Shown here: positions 35,595 to 44,300 of the stretch, one piece after another
Position numbering within the stretch: the first letter of the stretch is position 1
How the letters are laid out: every line of letters begins with the position of its first letter
NCBI RefSeq assembly: GCF_025318105.1
Contig: NZ_JAOANI010000004.1
Coordinates: forward strand, 6,140 to 70,139
Direction: 5' to 3'
Source of the DNA: Venatoribacter pacificus
GTDB lineage: Bacteria > Pseudomonadota > Gammaproteobacteria > Pseudomonadales > Oceanobacteraceae
Length of the DNA stretch: 64,000 nt
Made by a program: the position numbers and the translations under genes
The notes under the pieces: model-generated
Database searches by the model: none
What the model was told of the DNA's origin: nothing
What the model saw: the letters and a program-made list of their open reading frames with translations, nothing else

Positions 35595-35637
35595 TAAAAA
35601 AACGCAGCACCGGCAATGCCGCAGCTGCGTTTTTTTG
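35595..35637. terminator. bidirectional terminator
   Basis: AACGCAGC/GCTGCGTT stem with an inner CGGCA/TGCCG stem, seven A before and seven T after. It lies next to the mobile element, downstream of zapE on the minus strand. Confidence 0.82.
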
Positions 35638-35640
35638 ACT

Positions 35641-35972
35641 AGGGCCTGTTAACACTAATTGAATCGGGCCTGCTGAGAGCCAGTTTTTCTCAGAACAAGG
35701 AGTGAGGAGGGATATTAACGGGTTAAATGAATGACGAACGACGATGTTAATGGGGAAAACTGGCCTCAGCCCGAAGGGTTCTGGCTAAAAATCCCTCATT
35801 CTGCGTTGCTGTTCGCTCGCTGAACCCGTTACCAATCTGTCTGGAACAGATTGGCGTGCCAACCCCAAAGGGGTGAAGCACAGGGATGTGCTGAACATCC
35901 CACACTCTCAGCGCCTTGTCTGAGAAATTTTTAGCCGATAACAGGCCTGTTTAATTAGTATTAACAGGCCCT
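35641..35972. mobile_element. MITE-like element of 332 bp
   Basis: Bounded by inverted terminal repeats of about 31 bp: left AGGGCCTGTTAACACTAATT... and the reverse complement of the right end AGGGCCTGTTAATACTAATT... differ at few positions. Each end is itself partly palindromic (GGGCCTGTT...AACAGGCC). The interior has no open frame of useful length and includes hairpins such as AATCTGT/ACAGATT. No transposase, so it would be mobilised in trans. A solo copy of the end sequence occurs at 28471-28500. Confidence 0.65.
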
Positions 35973-35987
35973 AAGAGGTAACAGCAA

Positions 35988-36003
35988 GGCCGCAAATGCG
36001 GCC
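35988..36003 (-). terminator. short hairpin after zapE
   Basis: GGCCGC/GCGGCC with loop AAAT, six bases past the zapE stop; only a weak T-rich tail on the minus strand. Confidence 0.35.
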
Positions 36004-36008
36004 AGCTA

Positions 36009-37124
36009 TTACTCGGCGCGGTGTTCGCGCGCCAGATACTCGTGGGATTGCATCTCCAGCATGCGCGAGGTGGTACGCTGGAATTCAAACTCCAGCTTAC
36101 CCTGGCCGTAAATCGCCGGAATCGCCGCATCGGCCGACATAATCACCTTTACGCCACGGTCGTAAAATTCGTCAATCAGGTTGATATAGCGACGCGCCAG
36201 ATCGTCATTTTTAATGCCCATGACCGGCACATTGGAAATCAGAATGGCGTGGAACTGCTTACCCAGCTCAATGTAATCGTTCTGCGAACGCGGGCCATCG
36301 CACAGGGCGGTAAATTCAAACCAGGCGATGTCATCACACAGTGCCTTCGCCGGAATTTTGCGGCCAAGAATTTTAACATTACAGTCGGTTTTAACGTGAC
36401 GCGGATCGGCAATCAGGCTGTCGAAGCTCTTCTGCAGACTGGCTTCTGCGCCACTGTCCAGCGGGTAATGGTACAGCTCAGCCTGCTCCAGGGTGCGCAA
36501 ACGGTAGTCGACACCAGAATCAACGTTAACCACTTCGGTGTACTTGTTTAAAAGCTTAATCGCCGGAATAAAACGGTCACGCTGCAAACCGTCTTTATAC
36601 AGACCGTCTGGCACAATATTGGACGTTGCCACCAGCGTTACGCCACGGTCGAATAACTCCTGCATCAGACCAGCAAGAATCATCGCATCGCCAATATCCG
36701 AGACAAAGAATTCATCGAAGCAGATCACCGCAGCTTCTGCAGCAATCCGGTCGGCAACGATATTTAACGGATTCTTTTCGCCCGCCAAAGACGTCAGATC
36801 ACGATGCACACGCTGCATAAAGCGGTGAAAGTGGGTGCGCATTTTGCGTTCAAACGGCAGCGCATCGTAAAAGGTATCGACCAGATAAGTTTTACCGCGG
36901 CCAACCCCACCCCAGAAATAAATACCCTTTTCCGGCTCCGGTTTTTTCTTACTCAGTTTGCCGGCCAGCTTGCCGAACAACCCTTGCTGCGTGCGGCGAT
37001 TTTCCGCAGCAACCAGATCGTCAAACAGACGTTGCAGATGCTTTACCGCCATTTCCTGCGCAGCATCATAGGAAAAGTCATCACGTTGCAGATCAGCTTG
37101 ATAGAGTTCCCAGGGCGTAGACAC
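36009..37124 (-). CDS. zapE: cell division protein ZapE (AFG1-like ATPase)
   Basis: 371 residues, the family length. Walker A GGVGRGKTYLVDTFY near residue 77 and Walker B VICFDEFFVSDIGDAM near residue 134. FHRFMQRVHRDL, between the two Walker motifs, and ATSNIVPDGLYKDGLQRDRF are AFG1/ZapE hallmarks. In E. coli ZapE binds FtsZ and destabilises its polymers in an ATP-dependent way at the late division ring. AGACTGTC with weak AGGGAGA upstream of the ATG. It is monocistronic; the MITE-like element sits just downstream, between it and a strong terminator. Confidence 0.95.
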   Translation of the reverse strand: MSTPWELYQADLQRDDFSYDAAQEMAVKHLQRLFDDLVAAENRRTQQGLFGKLAGKLSKKKPEPEKGIYFWGGVGRGKTYLVDTFYDALPFERKMRTHFHRFMQRVHRDLTSLAGEKNPLNIVADRIAAEAAVICFDEFFVSDIGDAMILAGLMQELFDRGVTLVATSNIVPDGLYKDGLQRDRFIPAIKLLNKYTEVVNVDSGVDYRLRTLEQAELYHYPLDSGAEASLQKSFDSLIADPRHVKTDCNVKILGRKIPAKALCDDIAWFEFTALCDGPRSQNDYIELGKQFHAILISNVPVMGIKNDDLARRYINLIDEFYDRGVKVIMSADAAIPAIYGQGKLEFEFQRTTSRMLEMQSHEYLAREHRAE

Positions 37125-37332
37125 AGACAGTCTCCCTTATATAAGTGGGATATTGGGCAGTTCCGTCCGTGCGGGCGCACATCGCGGAAGAAAATTCAGG
37201 GCGCGCAATTTAACCAAGCATGGGCAAAAGTGCAAATCCTGACCAAGGTCGGACGACAGGAATAACCTGCCAAACCGCCCTTTTCCCCTGACTCAGCCCA
37301 GCCATCTTCCCAACCCTCTCAACTCAACCCTC

Positions 37333-37980
37333 TCAGCCCAGCCCGACCGCCTTAAGCAACGGCGTCCAGTCTTCCTGCAAACTGGCTTTAAGGTCGGTCA
37401 GGCGACCATGGAAGAAATGGCTGCCCTCACAGAACACCTGATAGTGCGGCGTTGGCACGACGCGTTCAGCCCAGTCGCTGACTTCATCGAAAGGCACCAC
37501 CTCATCGGCATCGCCCATATAAATAAAGGTTTCGAACTCATAAGGCAGCTGATTGGGCGCATCGAAGTGATGCACCGCCGGTGCCAGCAGCACCAGTGCA
37601 GCAATGCCTTCCGGCGCGCGGCAGGCGCTTAAGCAGGCCATACCGGCACCGAAAGAAAACCCCGCCAGAATCACCTTTTGCCAGCCCAGTTCGTTACGCG
37701 CATAGCTTAGCGCCGCCAATACATCATCCTGCTCGCCCACACCCTTATCGTGAACACCTTCACTGTTACCGACACCGCGAAAATTAAAGCGCAGCGTCGG
37801 CAACCCCAACCCGGCCGCCGTACGTGTTACGGTGGTCACCACCTTGTTATCCATCGTGCCGTGAAACAGCGGATGCGGATGGCACATCAATACGCCCAAC
37901 TGCGTCTGCTCTGCCACCTGCCAGCGGCCATCCAGCATTCCGGCCGGGCCTGTGATACTGACTTTCTGTTCCTGCGCCAT
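37333..37980 (-). CDS. alpha/beta hydrolase (COG2945 type)
   Basis: 215 residues. Nucleophile elbow GFSFGAGMA (Ser near residue 107), Asp in YMGDADEVVPFDEV and His in EGSHFFHGRL make a plausible catalytic triad. The N-terminal HPHPLFHGTMDNKVVTT and RFNFRGVGNSEG are signatures of the CocE/DLH-like COG2945 group of small hydrolases. No signal peptide. Substrate unknown. It is alone between zapE and the divergent cysDN operon. Confidence 0.88.
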   Translation of the reverse strand: MAQEQKVSITGPAGMLDGRWQVAEQTQLGVLMCHPHPLFHGTMDNKVVTTVTRTAAGLGLPTLRFNFRGVGNSEGVHDKGVGEQDDVLAALSYARNELGWQKVILAGFSFGAGMACLSACRAPEGIAALVLLAPAVHHFDAPNQLPYEFETFIYMGDADEVVPFDEVSDWAERVVPTPHYQVFCEGSHFFHGRLTDLKASLQEDWTPLLKAVGLG

Positions 37981-38189
37981 GGGCTCTTTTCCTCATCGGT
38001 CCGATAACTATCCGCAACGGCTGAAGCCTGCAATGGCAGGCACTGAGCCTGCCAAACCAAAGCATCTTCTTCACCATATACATATAGCTAAATGTTATTG
38101 AATATACCTTCTTATATATCTGGCAACTTGGTATATTTCGCGCAATTTACATTGCCCCACACCTACCTTTTGGGAGCCATCAGACCAAA
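37981..38189 (+). promoter_or_regulatory. upstream region of cysDN
   Basis: About 210 bp, with an AT-rich block at 38085-38145 (ATAGCTAAATGTTATTGAAT and TTATATATC...GGTATATTTC). CysB controls cysD promoters in enterobacteria through poorly conserved AT-rich sites; control here is inference. Confidence 0.3.
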
Positions 38190-39098
38190 ATGACTGACTA
38201 CAACCTGACGCACTTAAAGCAGCTGGAAGCGGAGAGTATTCATATCATCCGCGAAGTCGCCGCTGAATTCGACAATCCGGTGATGATGTACTCCATCGGC
38301 AAAGATTCTGCTGTGATGCTGCATCTGGCCCGTAAAGCCTTTTATCCGGGCAAACCGCCATTTCCGCTGCTGCACGTGGATACCACGTGGAAATTCAAAG
38401 AAATGATTGAGTTCCGCGACAAAATGGCCAAAGAAGTGGGCATGGATCTGATCGTACACATCAATCAGGAAGGTGTAGAGCAAGGCGTTGGCCCGTTCAC
38501 CCACGGCTCATCCAAGCACACCGATATCATGAAAACCCAGGGCCTGAAGCAGGCGCTGGACAAGTACGGTTTTGACGCCGCCTTTGGTGGTGCGCGCCGC
38601 GACGAAGAAAAATCCCGCGCCAAAGAGCGTGTCTATTCTTTCCGTGACAGCAAGCACCGCTGGGACCCGAAAAACCAGCGTCCGGAATTGTGGAATATCT
38701 ACAACGGCAAAGTAAACAAAGGCGAAAGCATCCGCGTTTTCCCACTGTCGAACTGGACCGAGCTGGATATCTGGCAATACATCTACCTCGAAAACATCAA
38801 CATCGTACCGCTGTACTATTCCGCCAAGCGTCCGGTGGTTGAGCGTGACGGCATGCTGATTATGGTCGACGACGAGCGCATGCCTTTAAAAGAAGACGAA
38901 GTACCGGAAATGAAATCCGTACGCTTCCGCACCCTGGGCTGCTATCCGCTGACCGGTGCGGTCGAATCTGAGGCAGAAACCCTGCCGGAAATTATTCAGG
39001 AAATGCTGCTGACCACGACATCTGAGCGTCAGGGCCGTGCTATCGACCACGATTCATCGGGTTCGATGGAGAAGAAAAAGCAAGAGGGGTACTTCTGA
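38190..39098 (+). CDS. cysD: sulfate adenylyltransferase subunit 2
   Basis: 302 residues, full length. ATP pyrophosphatase fold with the PP-loop YSIGKDSAVMLHLARKAF near residue 34 and FGGARRDEEKSRAKERVYSFRD near residue 130. It forms APS from sulfate and ATP together with the GTPase CysN, the first step of assimilatory sulfate reduction in the cytoplasm. GGGAGCC precedes the ATG. The stop codon is one base from the cysN start. The C-terminal end GSMEKKKQEGYF is the usual one for the family. Confidence 0.97.
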   Translation: MTDYNLTHLKQLEAESIHIIREVAAEFDNPVMMYSIGKDSAVMLHLARKAFYPGKPPFPLLHVDTTWKFKEMIEFRDKMAKEVGMDLIVHINQEGVEQGVGPFTHGSSKHTDIMKTQGLKQALDKYGFDAAFGGARRDEEKSRAKERVYSFRDSKHRWDPKNQRPELWNIYNGKVNKGESIRVFPLSNWTELDIWQYIYLENINIVPLYYSAKRPVVERDGMLIMVDDERMPLKEDEVPEMKSVRFRTLGCYPLTGAVESEAETLPEIIQEMLLTTTSERQGRAIDHDSSGSMEKKKQEGYF

Positions 39099-39099
39099 T

Positions 39100-40713
39100 A
39101 TGTCACACCAATCCGATCTGATCGCTGCCGATATTCTTGAGTACCTGAAGCAGCACGAAAACAAAGAACTGCTGCGCTTTTTAACCTGCGGCAACGTTGA
39201 CGATGGCAAATCGACCCTCATCGGTCGTCTGCTGTTTGATTCCAAAATGATCTACGAAGATCAACTGGCATCCGTCACCAAAGACAGCGGCAAAGTCGGC
39301 ACCACCGGCGACCGCCCCGATCTCGCCTTATTGGTCGATGGCTTACAGGCAGAGCGCGAGCAAGGCATCACCATTGACGTAGCCTACCGCTACTTCAGTA
39401 CCGCCAAGCGCAAATTCATCATTGCCGACACACCAGGGCACGAACAGTACACCCGCAACATGGCCACCGGTGCCTCCACCTGCGACCTGGCGATTATTCT
39501 GATCGACGCCCGTTATGGCGTGCAGACCCAAACCAAACGCCACAGCTTTATCGCCTCATTGCTGGGTATTAAGCACCTGGTCGTTGCGGTTAACAAAATG
39601 GACCTGCTCGACTTCAGCGAAGAGCGCTTTAACCAGATCCGCGAAGACTACCTCGACTTCGCCAAAAACCTGAATCTGGAACTGAGCGCCATTCACTTTG
39701 TACCGATGTCCGCCCTCGACGGCGACAACGTGGTCGAGCGCAGCACGCGCGCCGCCTGGTATACCGGCCAGACGCTGATGGAAATTCTCGAAAGCGTGGA
39801 AATTGCCAAGGACAAAAACCTGGAAAACTTCCGCTTGCCAGTACAGTACGTTAACCGTCCGAACCTCGACTTCCGTGGTTTCTGCGGCACCATCGCCTCC
39901 GGCATCGTCAAACCCGGCGATACCATCATGGCGCTGCCATCACAGAAAACCAGCAAGGTTGAAAGCATCGTGACCTTCGACGGCAACCTCGAAGAAGCCT
40001 TCGCCGGTCAGGCCGTTACCCTGACCCTGGAAGACGAAATCGACATCAGCCGTGGCGACGTTATCGTTAAGCTCAACGACCTGCCAACCGTGGGTAAAAA
40101 ACTCAACGCCGACATCGTATGGATGACCGAAAACCCACTGGTTCCGGGAAAACCCTACGACCTGAAATTCGCCTCCAGCTCAACCGCCGGTACCGTCAGC
40201 AAGATTCACCATCTGGTGGACGTCAACACGCTGGAACAGAGCCTGGCTGATCAGGTAAACCTGAACGAAATCGCCCTGGTGGAAGTCTCGCTGGATAAAG
40301 CCGTACCTTTTGACTGCTATAGCAGAATTCCGGGTACCGGCGCATTCATCATCATCGACCGCCTGAGCAACGTCACCATTGGTGCCGGCATGATCGTCGG
40401 CGCAGCCAGCGCCTCCGACGACAACACCCCGGTAACCGCTGCGGAAAAAGCCCGTCGCTTTAACCAGAAGCCAGCCATCATCGCCGTTAACGCCGTGAAT
40501 GCTGAGCAAGTGGTTCAGGGCCTCGACCGCCGTCTGTTTGAAATGGGACGCGTAGCAGCCATTGCCAGCAACGAACACGCCCAGCTTCTGAAAGACGCGG
40601 GTCTGGTGGTTCTGGTAGCCGGCGGTGCCGATGGCGCCGACATCAGCCTCGCCGCCGATCAGGAAAGCCTCGACTCCCTGATCGCCGACCTGCAGGAACA
40701 AGGGGTTATCTGA
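39100..40713 (+). CDS. cysN: sulfate adenylyltransferase subunit 1 with vestigial APS-kinase tail
   Basis: 537 residues from the ATG at 39100. EF-Tu-like GTPase: G1 GNVDDGKSTLIGRLL near residue 29, G3 DTPGHEQYTRNMATGA near residue 110, G4 NKMDLLDF. GTP hydrolysis drives APS synthesis by CysD. CysN of E. coli has about 475 residues. Here about 90 extra C-terminal residues (QKPAIIAVNAVNAEQVVQGL...RRLFEMGRVAA) line up with the APS kinase (CysC) domain of CysNC fusions, but the Walker A GLSGSGKST is replaced by NAVNAEQVV and much of the domain is missing. APS kinase activity is therefore not expected from this protein. Confidence 0.95.
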   Translation: MSHQSDLIAADILEYLKQHENKELLRFLTCGNVDDGKSTLIGRLLFDSKMIYEDQLASVTKDSGKVGTTGDRPDLALLVDGLQAEREQGITIDVAYRYFSTAKRKFIIADTPGHEQYTRNMATGASTCDLAIILIDARYGVQTQTKRHSFIASLLGIKHLVVAVNKMDLLDFSEERFNQIREDYLDFAKNLNLELSAIHFVPMSALDGDNVVERSTRAAWYTGQTLMEILESVEIAKDKNLENFRLPVQYVNRPNLDFRGFCGTIASGIVKPGDTIMALPSQKTSKVESIVTFDGNLEEAFAGQAVTLTLEDEIDISRGDVIVKLNDLPTVGKKLNADIVWMTENPLVPGKPYDLKFASSSTAGTVSKIHHLVDVNTLEQSLADQVNLNEIALVEVSLDKAVPFDCYSRIPGTGAFIIIDRLSNVTIGAGMIVGAASASDDNTPVTAAEKARRFNQKPAIIAVNAVNAEQVVQGLDRRLFEMGRVAAIASNEHAQLLKDAGLVVLVAGGADGADISLAADQESLDSLIADLQEQGVI

Positions 40714-40740
40714 CCCCTGCCCGCAGGCTGAAACGCTGAC

Positions 40741-40776
40741 AAAAAAGCCCCACCGGAAACGGCGGGGCTTTTTTTA
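40741..40776 (+). terminator. terminator of cysDN
   Basis: AAGCCCCACCG/CGGCGGGGCTT-type stem with seven T after it, 28 bp past the cysN stop. Confidence 0.88.
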
Positions 40777-40950
40777 TCGGCTGCGAGTAGCTGCTGCCAA
40801 CCTGGCCACCAGACAATATCCGCTTCACTGCTGCCATCATCGGCACACCACACTGAGCGCGACGGTCTGCGGCGAACACTGCAACACAAGGCCACAGCGC
40901 GGGCTTTCGCGCAGATTAGTAACTCTTTGAAAAATCTCAGAAAAAAATGT
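40777..40950. other. gap between cysDN terminator and tRNA-Met promoter
   Basis: About 175 bp. No gene or motif recognised. Confidence 0.4.
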
Positions 40951-40978
40951 TTGACAGGTAAAAGAATGCTGGCATAAT
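40951..40978 (+). promoter_or_regulatory. tRNA-Met promoter
   Basis: TTGACA (40951-40956), 16-bp spacer, CATAAT (40973-40978), upstream A-tract and discriminator ACGCGCCACT. Closely resembles the tRNA-Leu promoter at 13111. Confidence 0.85.
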
Positions 40979-41038
40979 ACGCGCCACTTGAACGGAGCAA
41001 TGCGGCAAGCACTGGTAACTTCTTTCAGGTAACAATGT

Positions 41039-41115
41039 GGCTATGTAGCTCAGCTGGTTAGAGCACAGCATTCATAATGCTGGGGTCACTGGTTCAAGTC
41101 CAGTCATAGCTACCA
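41039..41115 (+). tRNA. tRNA-Met(CAU), elongator
   Basis: 77 nt with encoded CCA. Acceptor GGCTATG/CATAGCT (G1-U72 wobble), D-arm GTAGCTCAGCTGGTTAGAGC, anticodon stem CAGCA/TGCTG with loop TTCATAA (CAU), T-arm GGTTCAAGTCC. The D-arm and paired G1 are of the elongator type; the initiator would have an unpaired first base. Confidence 0.95.
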
Positions 41116-41123
41116 CGAATTCT

Positions 41124-41160
41124 AAAGCCCGCGAAGTATGCAAATACTCGCGGGCTTTTT
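41124..41160 (+). terminator. terminator of tRNA-Met
   Basis: AAAGCCCGCGA/TCGCGGGCTTT stem, 13-nt loop, five T after. It starts nine bases past the CCA. Confidence 0.9.
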
Positions 41161-41245
41161 CGTTTAAGCAATAATTTCCCGCCTCCGACAGCCCCCCTTT
41201 TTACTTAAATGCTTTTTTAACTAACAGCACGTCATCTGACTACCC

Positions 41246-41341
41246 TTCGCCCTGAGCTTGTCGAAGGGTTATTTTTTCAGCTGCCACCGAAAAGACGCCG
41301 TTCGCCCTGAGCCTGTCGAAGGGTTATTTTTCTCAGCTGCC
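41246..41341. repeat. two REP-like copies fused to partial CRISPR repeats
   Basis: A 40-bp unit at 41246-41285 recurs at 41301-41341 with two differences. Each begins with the REP-like hairpin TTCGCCCTGAGC(T/C)TGTCGAA, continues GGGTTATTTTT and runs into TCAGCTGCC, the first part of the CRISPR repeat. The second copy leads into the first complete array repeat; the first copy stops after TCAGCTGCC. Confidence 0.85.
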
Positions 41342-44300
41342 TGTGCGGCAGCGAACCCGTCGGCTGAAAAGTGAAGAGAGCTATCTGATTTCTGAGCTGC
41401 CTGTGCGGCAGCGAACATAACGACAGACGCCGGCTCAAACGCTGCAATTTTCTGAGCTGCCTGTGCGGCAGCGAACTCCGGCAAACTCCGCTTCGATCGC
41501 TTTGTTAATTTCTGAGCTGCCTGTGCGGCAGCGAACGCGGCTTGTGCCGCTTTTGCCGCCGTCATTGTTTTCTGAGCTGCCTGTGCGGCAGCGAACTCTG
41601 CGTACAGATTTTTTGGGTCCCCCATGGTTTTCTGAGCTGCCTGTGCGGCAGCGAACCGTAAGCGGATTTGCCGCGGTAAACGCGTGGCTTTCTGAGCTGC
41701 CTGTGCGGCAGCGAACAATAAACACACCGACGAGCTGTACGACTCGCTTTTCTGAGCTGCCTGTGCGGCAGCGAACGGGGGGAAGGTAGAAGGGAGATCA
41801 TTATCTGTTTTCTGAGCTGCCTGTGCGGCAGCGAACAGCTTTTCTTTCAAGGTAACGAGGATGATAATTTTCTGAGCTGCCTGTGCGGCAGCGAACACTC
41901 CATTCTGCGCACTTCGCACACTCAAACTTTTCTGAGCTGCCTGTGCGGCAGCGAACATTGCATGATTGTGGCGGGTGCATTTTTGCCATTTCTGAGCTGC
42001 CTGTGCGGCAGCGAACTTTAAAGCGCTTTTTCATATCACTTACTCCGTTTTCTGAGCTGCCTGTGCGGCAGCGAACCGTCCATACTTGCGAAACGCGCTT
42101 ATCGTTCTTTTCTGAGCTGCCTGTGCGGCAGCGAACCTTCGCAGTTTCCAGTGTAGCGAAATCAACCGTTTCTGAGCTGCCTGTGCGGCAGCGAACTTTT
42201 AGAAATCAGGATTTATGCGGGCTGTAGATTTCTGAGCTGCCTGTGCGGCAGCGAACATGCACCAAGGGCGCATACCGGGCAATCAAAGATTTCTGAGCTG
42301 CCTGTGCGGCAGCGAACCACCACCTCAGCCAGAATCCGCACATGGGTCTTTTCTGAGCTGCCTGTGCGGCAGCGAACGATTGTTATCACGCAGCAATGCA
42401 GATGCCCTGTTTCTGAGCTGCCTGTGCGGCAGCGAACCTGCCAAGCTCAGAACGCGGCATCCGTAAAAATTTCTGAGCTGCCTGTGCGGCAGCGAACGGC
42501 CGCTATTGCGGCCAGCAGCGTATTTATGCTTTCTGAGCTGCCTGTGCGGCAGCGAACGCGATACCCACGCAGTGCCGCCCGAACATTAATTTCTGAGCTG
42601 CCTGTGCGGCAGCGAACCTCACAAGTGCGTGGTGGTCTGTGGTTGTGATTTTCTGAGCTGCCTGTGCGGCAGCGAACGCCAGTACCGGTAATCAGCGCCG
42701 CCGTGGCATTTTCTGAGCTGCCTGTGCGGCAGCGAACGAATTCGCTAAGCTATCGTCAATGCCCAATGTTTTCTGAGCTGCCTGTGCGGCAGCGAACGCT
42801 GGGATTGCCAGCGCTCGTTACCGCTCAAATTTCTGAGCTGCCTGTGCGGCAGCGAACATGGCGGAACAGCAGGCGGCCGCATCTGCCATTTTCTGAGCTG
42901 CCTGTGCGGCAGCGAACGCCTGATGAGCCTTGAATACGCTGCTGCCCGTTTTCTGAGCTGCCTGTGCGGCAGCGAACTCAGCACCGCCCATCACATGGCG
43001 CAGCACCTGTTTCTGAGCTGCCTGTGCGGCAGCGAACGCTCATAACCCGCGAACCAACAGGGTCTGTTGTTTCTGAGCTGCCTGTGCGGCAGCGAACGGT
43101 TGCTACGCCGCCGGCAACGGCAAGCACAATTTCTGAGCTGCCTGTGCGGCAGCGAACGCGAGCAATAAAAACAGATATTTCATTTCAGATTTCTGAGCTG
43201 CCTGTGCGGCAGCGAACTTCTGCCGGTTGTTCCACTTGCCGCAGCTCTTTTTCTGAGCTGCCTGTGCGGCAGCGAACGCCAACAATGCCGTCGCGGCTGA
43301 AACCCTTCATTTCTGAGCTGCCTGTGCGGCAGCGAACATGTGGGGCTGCCTGGTCATGGTAAGTCTTATTTTCTGAGCTGCCTGTGCGGCAGCGAACGAT
43401 TATGTGGAGTTATCGCAGCCGGTGGAGTTTTTCTGAGCTGCCTGTGCGGCAGCGAACGCATTGCAGCCGGTGGGCGTGAATCATGATTATTTCTGAGCTG
43501 CCTGTGCGGCAGCGAACAGGTCAAGGATGTCTTCGATCATAGTGTCACCTTTCTGAGCTGCCTGTGCGGCAGCGAACGGCATCCGCTGGCCTTGGACTGT
43601 TTACATTGCTTTCTGAGCTGCCTGTGCGGCAGCGAACTATGCCCACATGGATAATTACCGCGCCATGGCTTTCTGAGCTGCCTGTGCGGCAGCGAACGGT
43701 AGGCTGAGTTTTCACTAGTCACTGTAAACTTTCTGAGCTGCCTGTGCGGCAGCGAACACGTTAAAGTGGCGGGTGATGGGACTCAGGATTTTCTGAGCTG
43801 CCTGTGCGGCAGCGAACGGCGAGCAGTTAGTAAGACTGGCAGATTCTCTTTTCTGAGCTGCCTGTGCGGCAGCGAACCAGCCCTCGGTGCGCTCTTCGTG
43901 ACTGCTGTTTTTCTGAGCTGCCTGTGCGGCAGCGAACTGTCGTACTGCAGCCCCATGTGAATTTCACCATTTCTGAGCTGCCTGTGCGGCAGCGAACGTG
44001 CTACGAAGTTAGACCTTCACTGCCGAACATTTCTGAGCTGCCTGTGCGGCAGCGAACAGCATCGTTTTACGACGTTGCTTTGTTTTCATTTTCTGAGCTG
44101 CCTGTGCGGCAGCGAACTGACCCATCAGAAATCTCTTTCATGCGATCTATTTCTGAGCTGCCTGTGCGGCAGCGAACTGCCTGTACCGCTGCAGCGAAAA
44201 GCCAGGGATTTTCTGAGCTGCCTGTGCGGCAGCGAACTTTAGACGCGGCGGACTGGCAGTGATTCAGTTCTTTCTGAGCTGCCTGTGCGGCAGCGAACCT

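Noticed and set aside
41039..41115. tRNA-Met as attachment site of a genomic island carrying the cas locus
   Set aside because: I found no second copy of the tRNA 3-prime end on the far side of the locus and no integrase.
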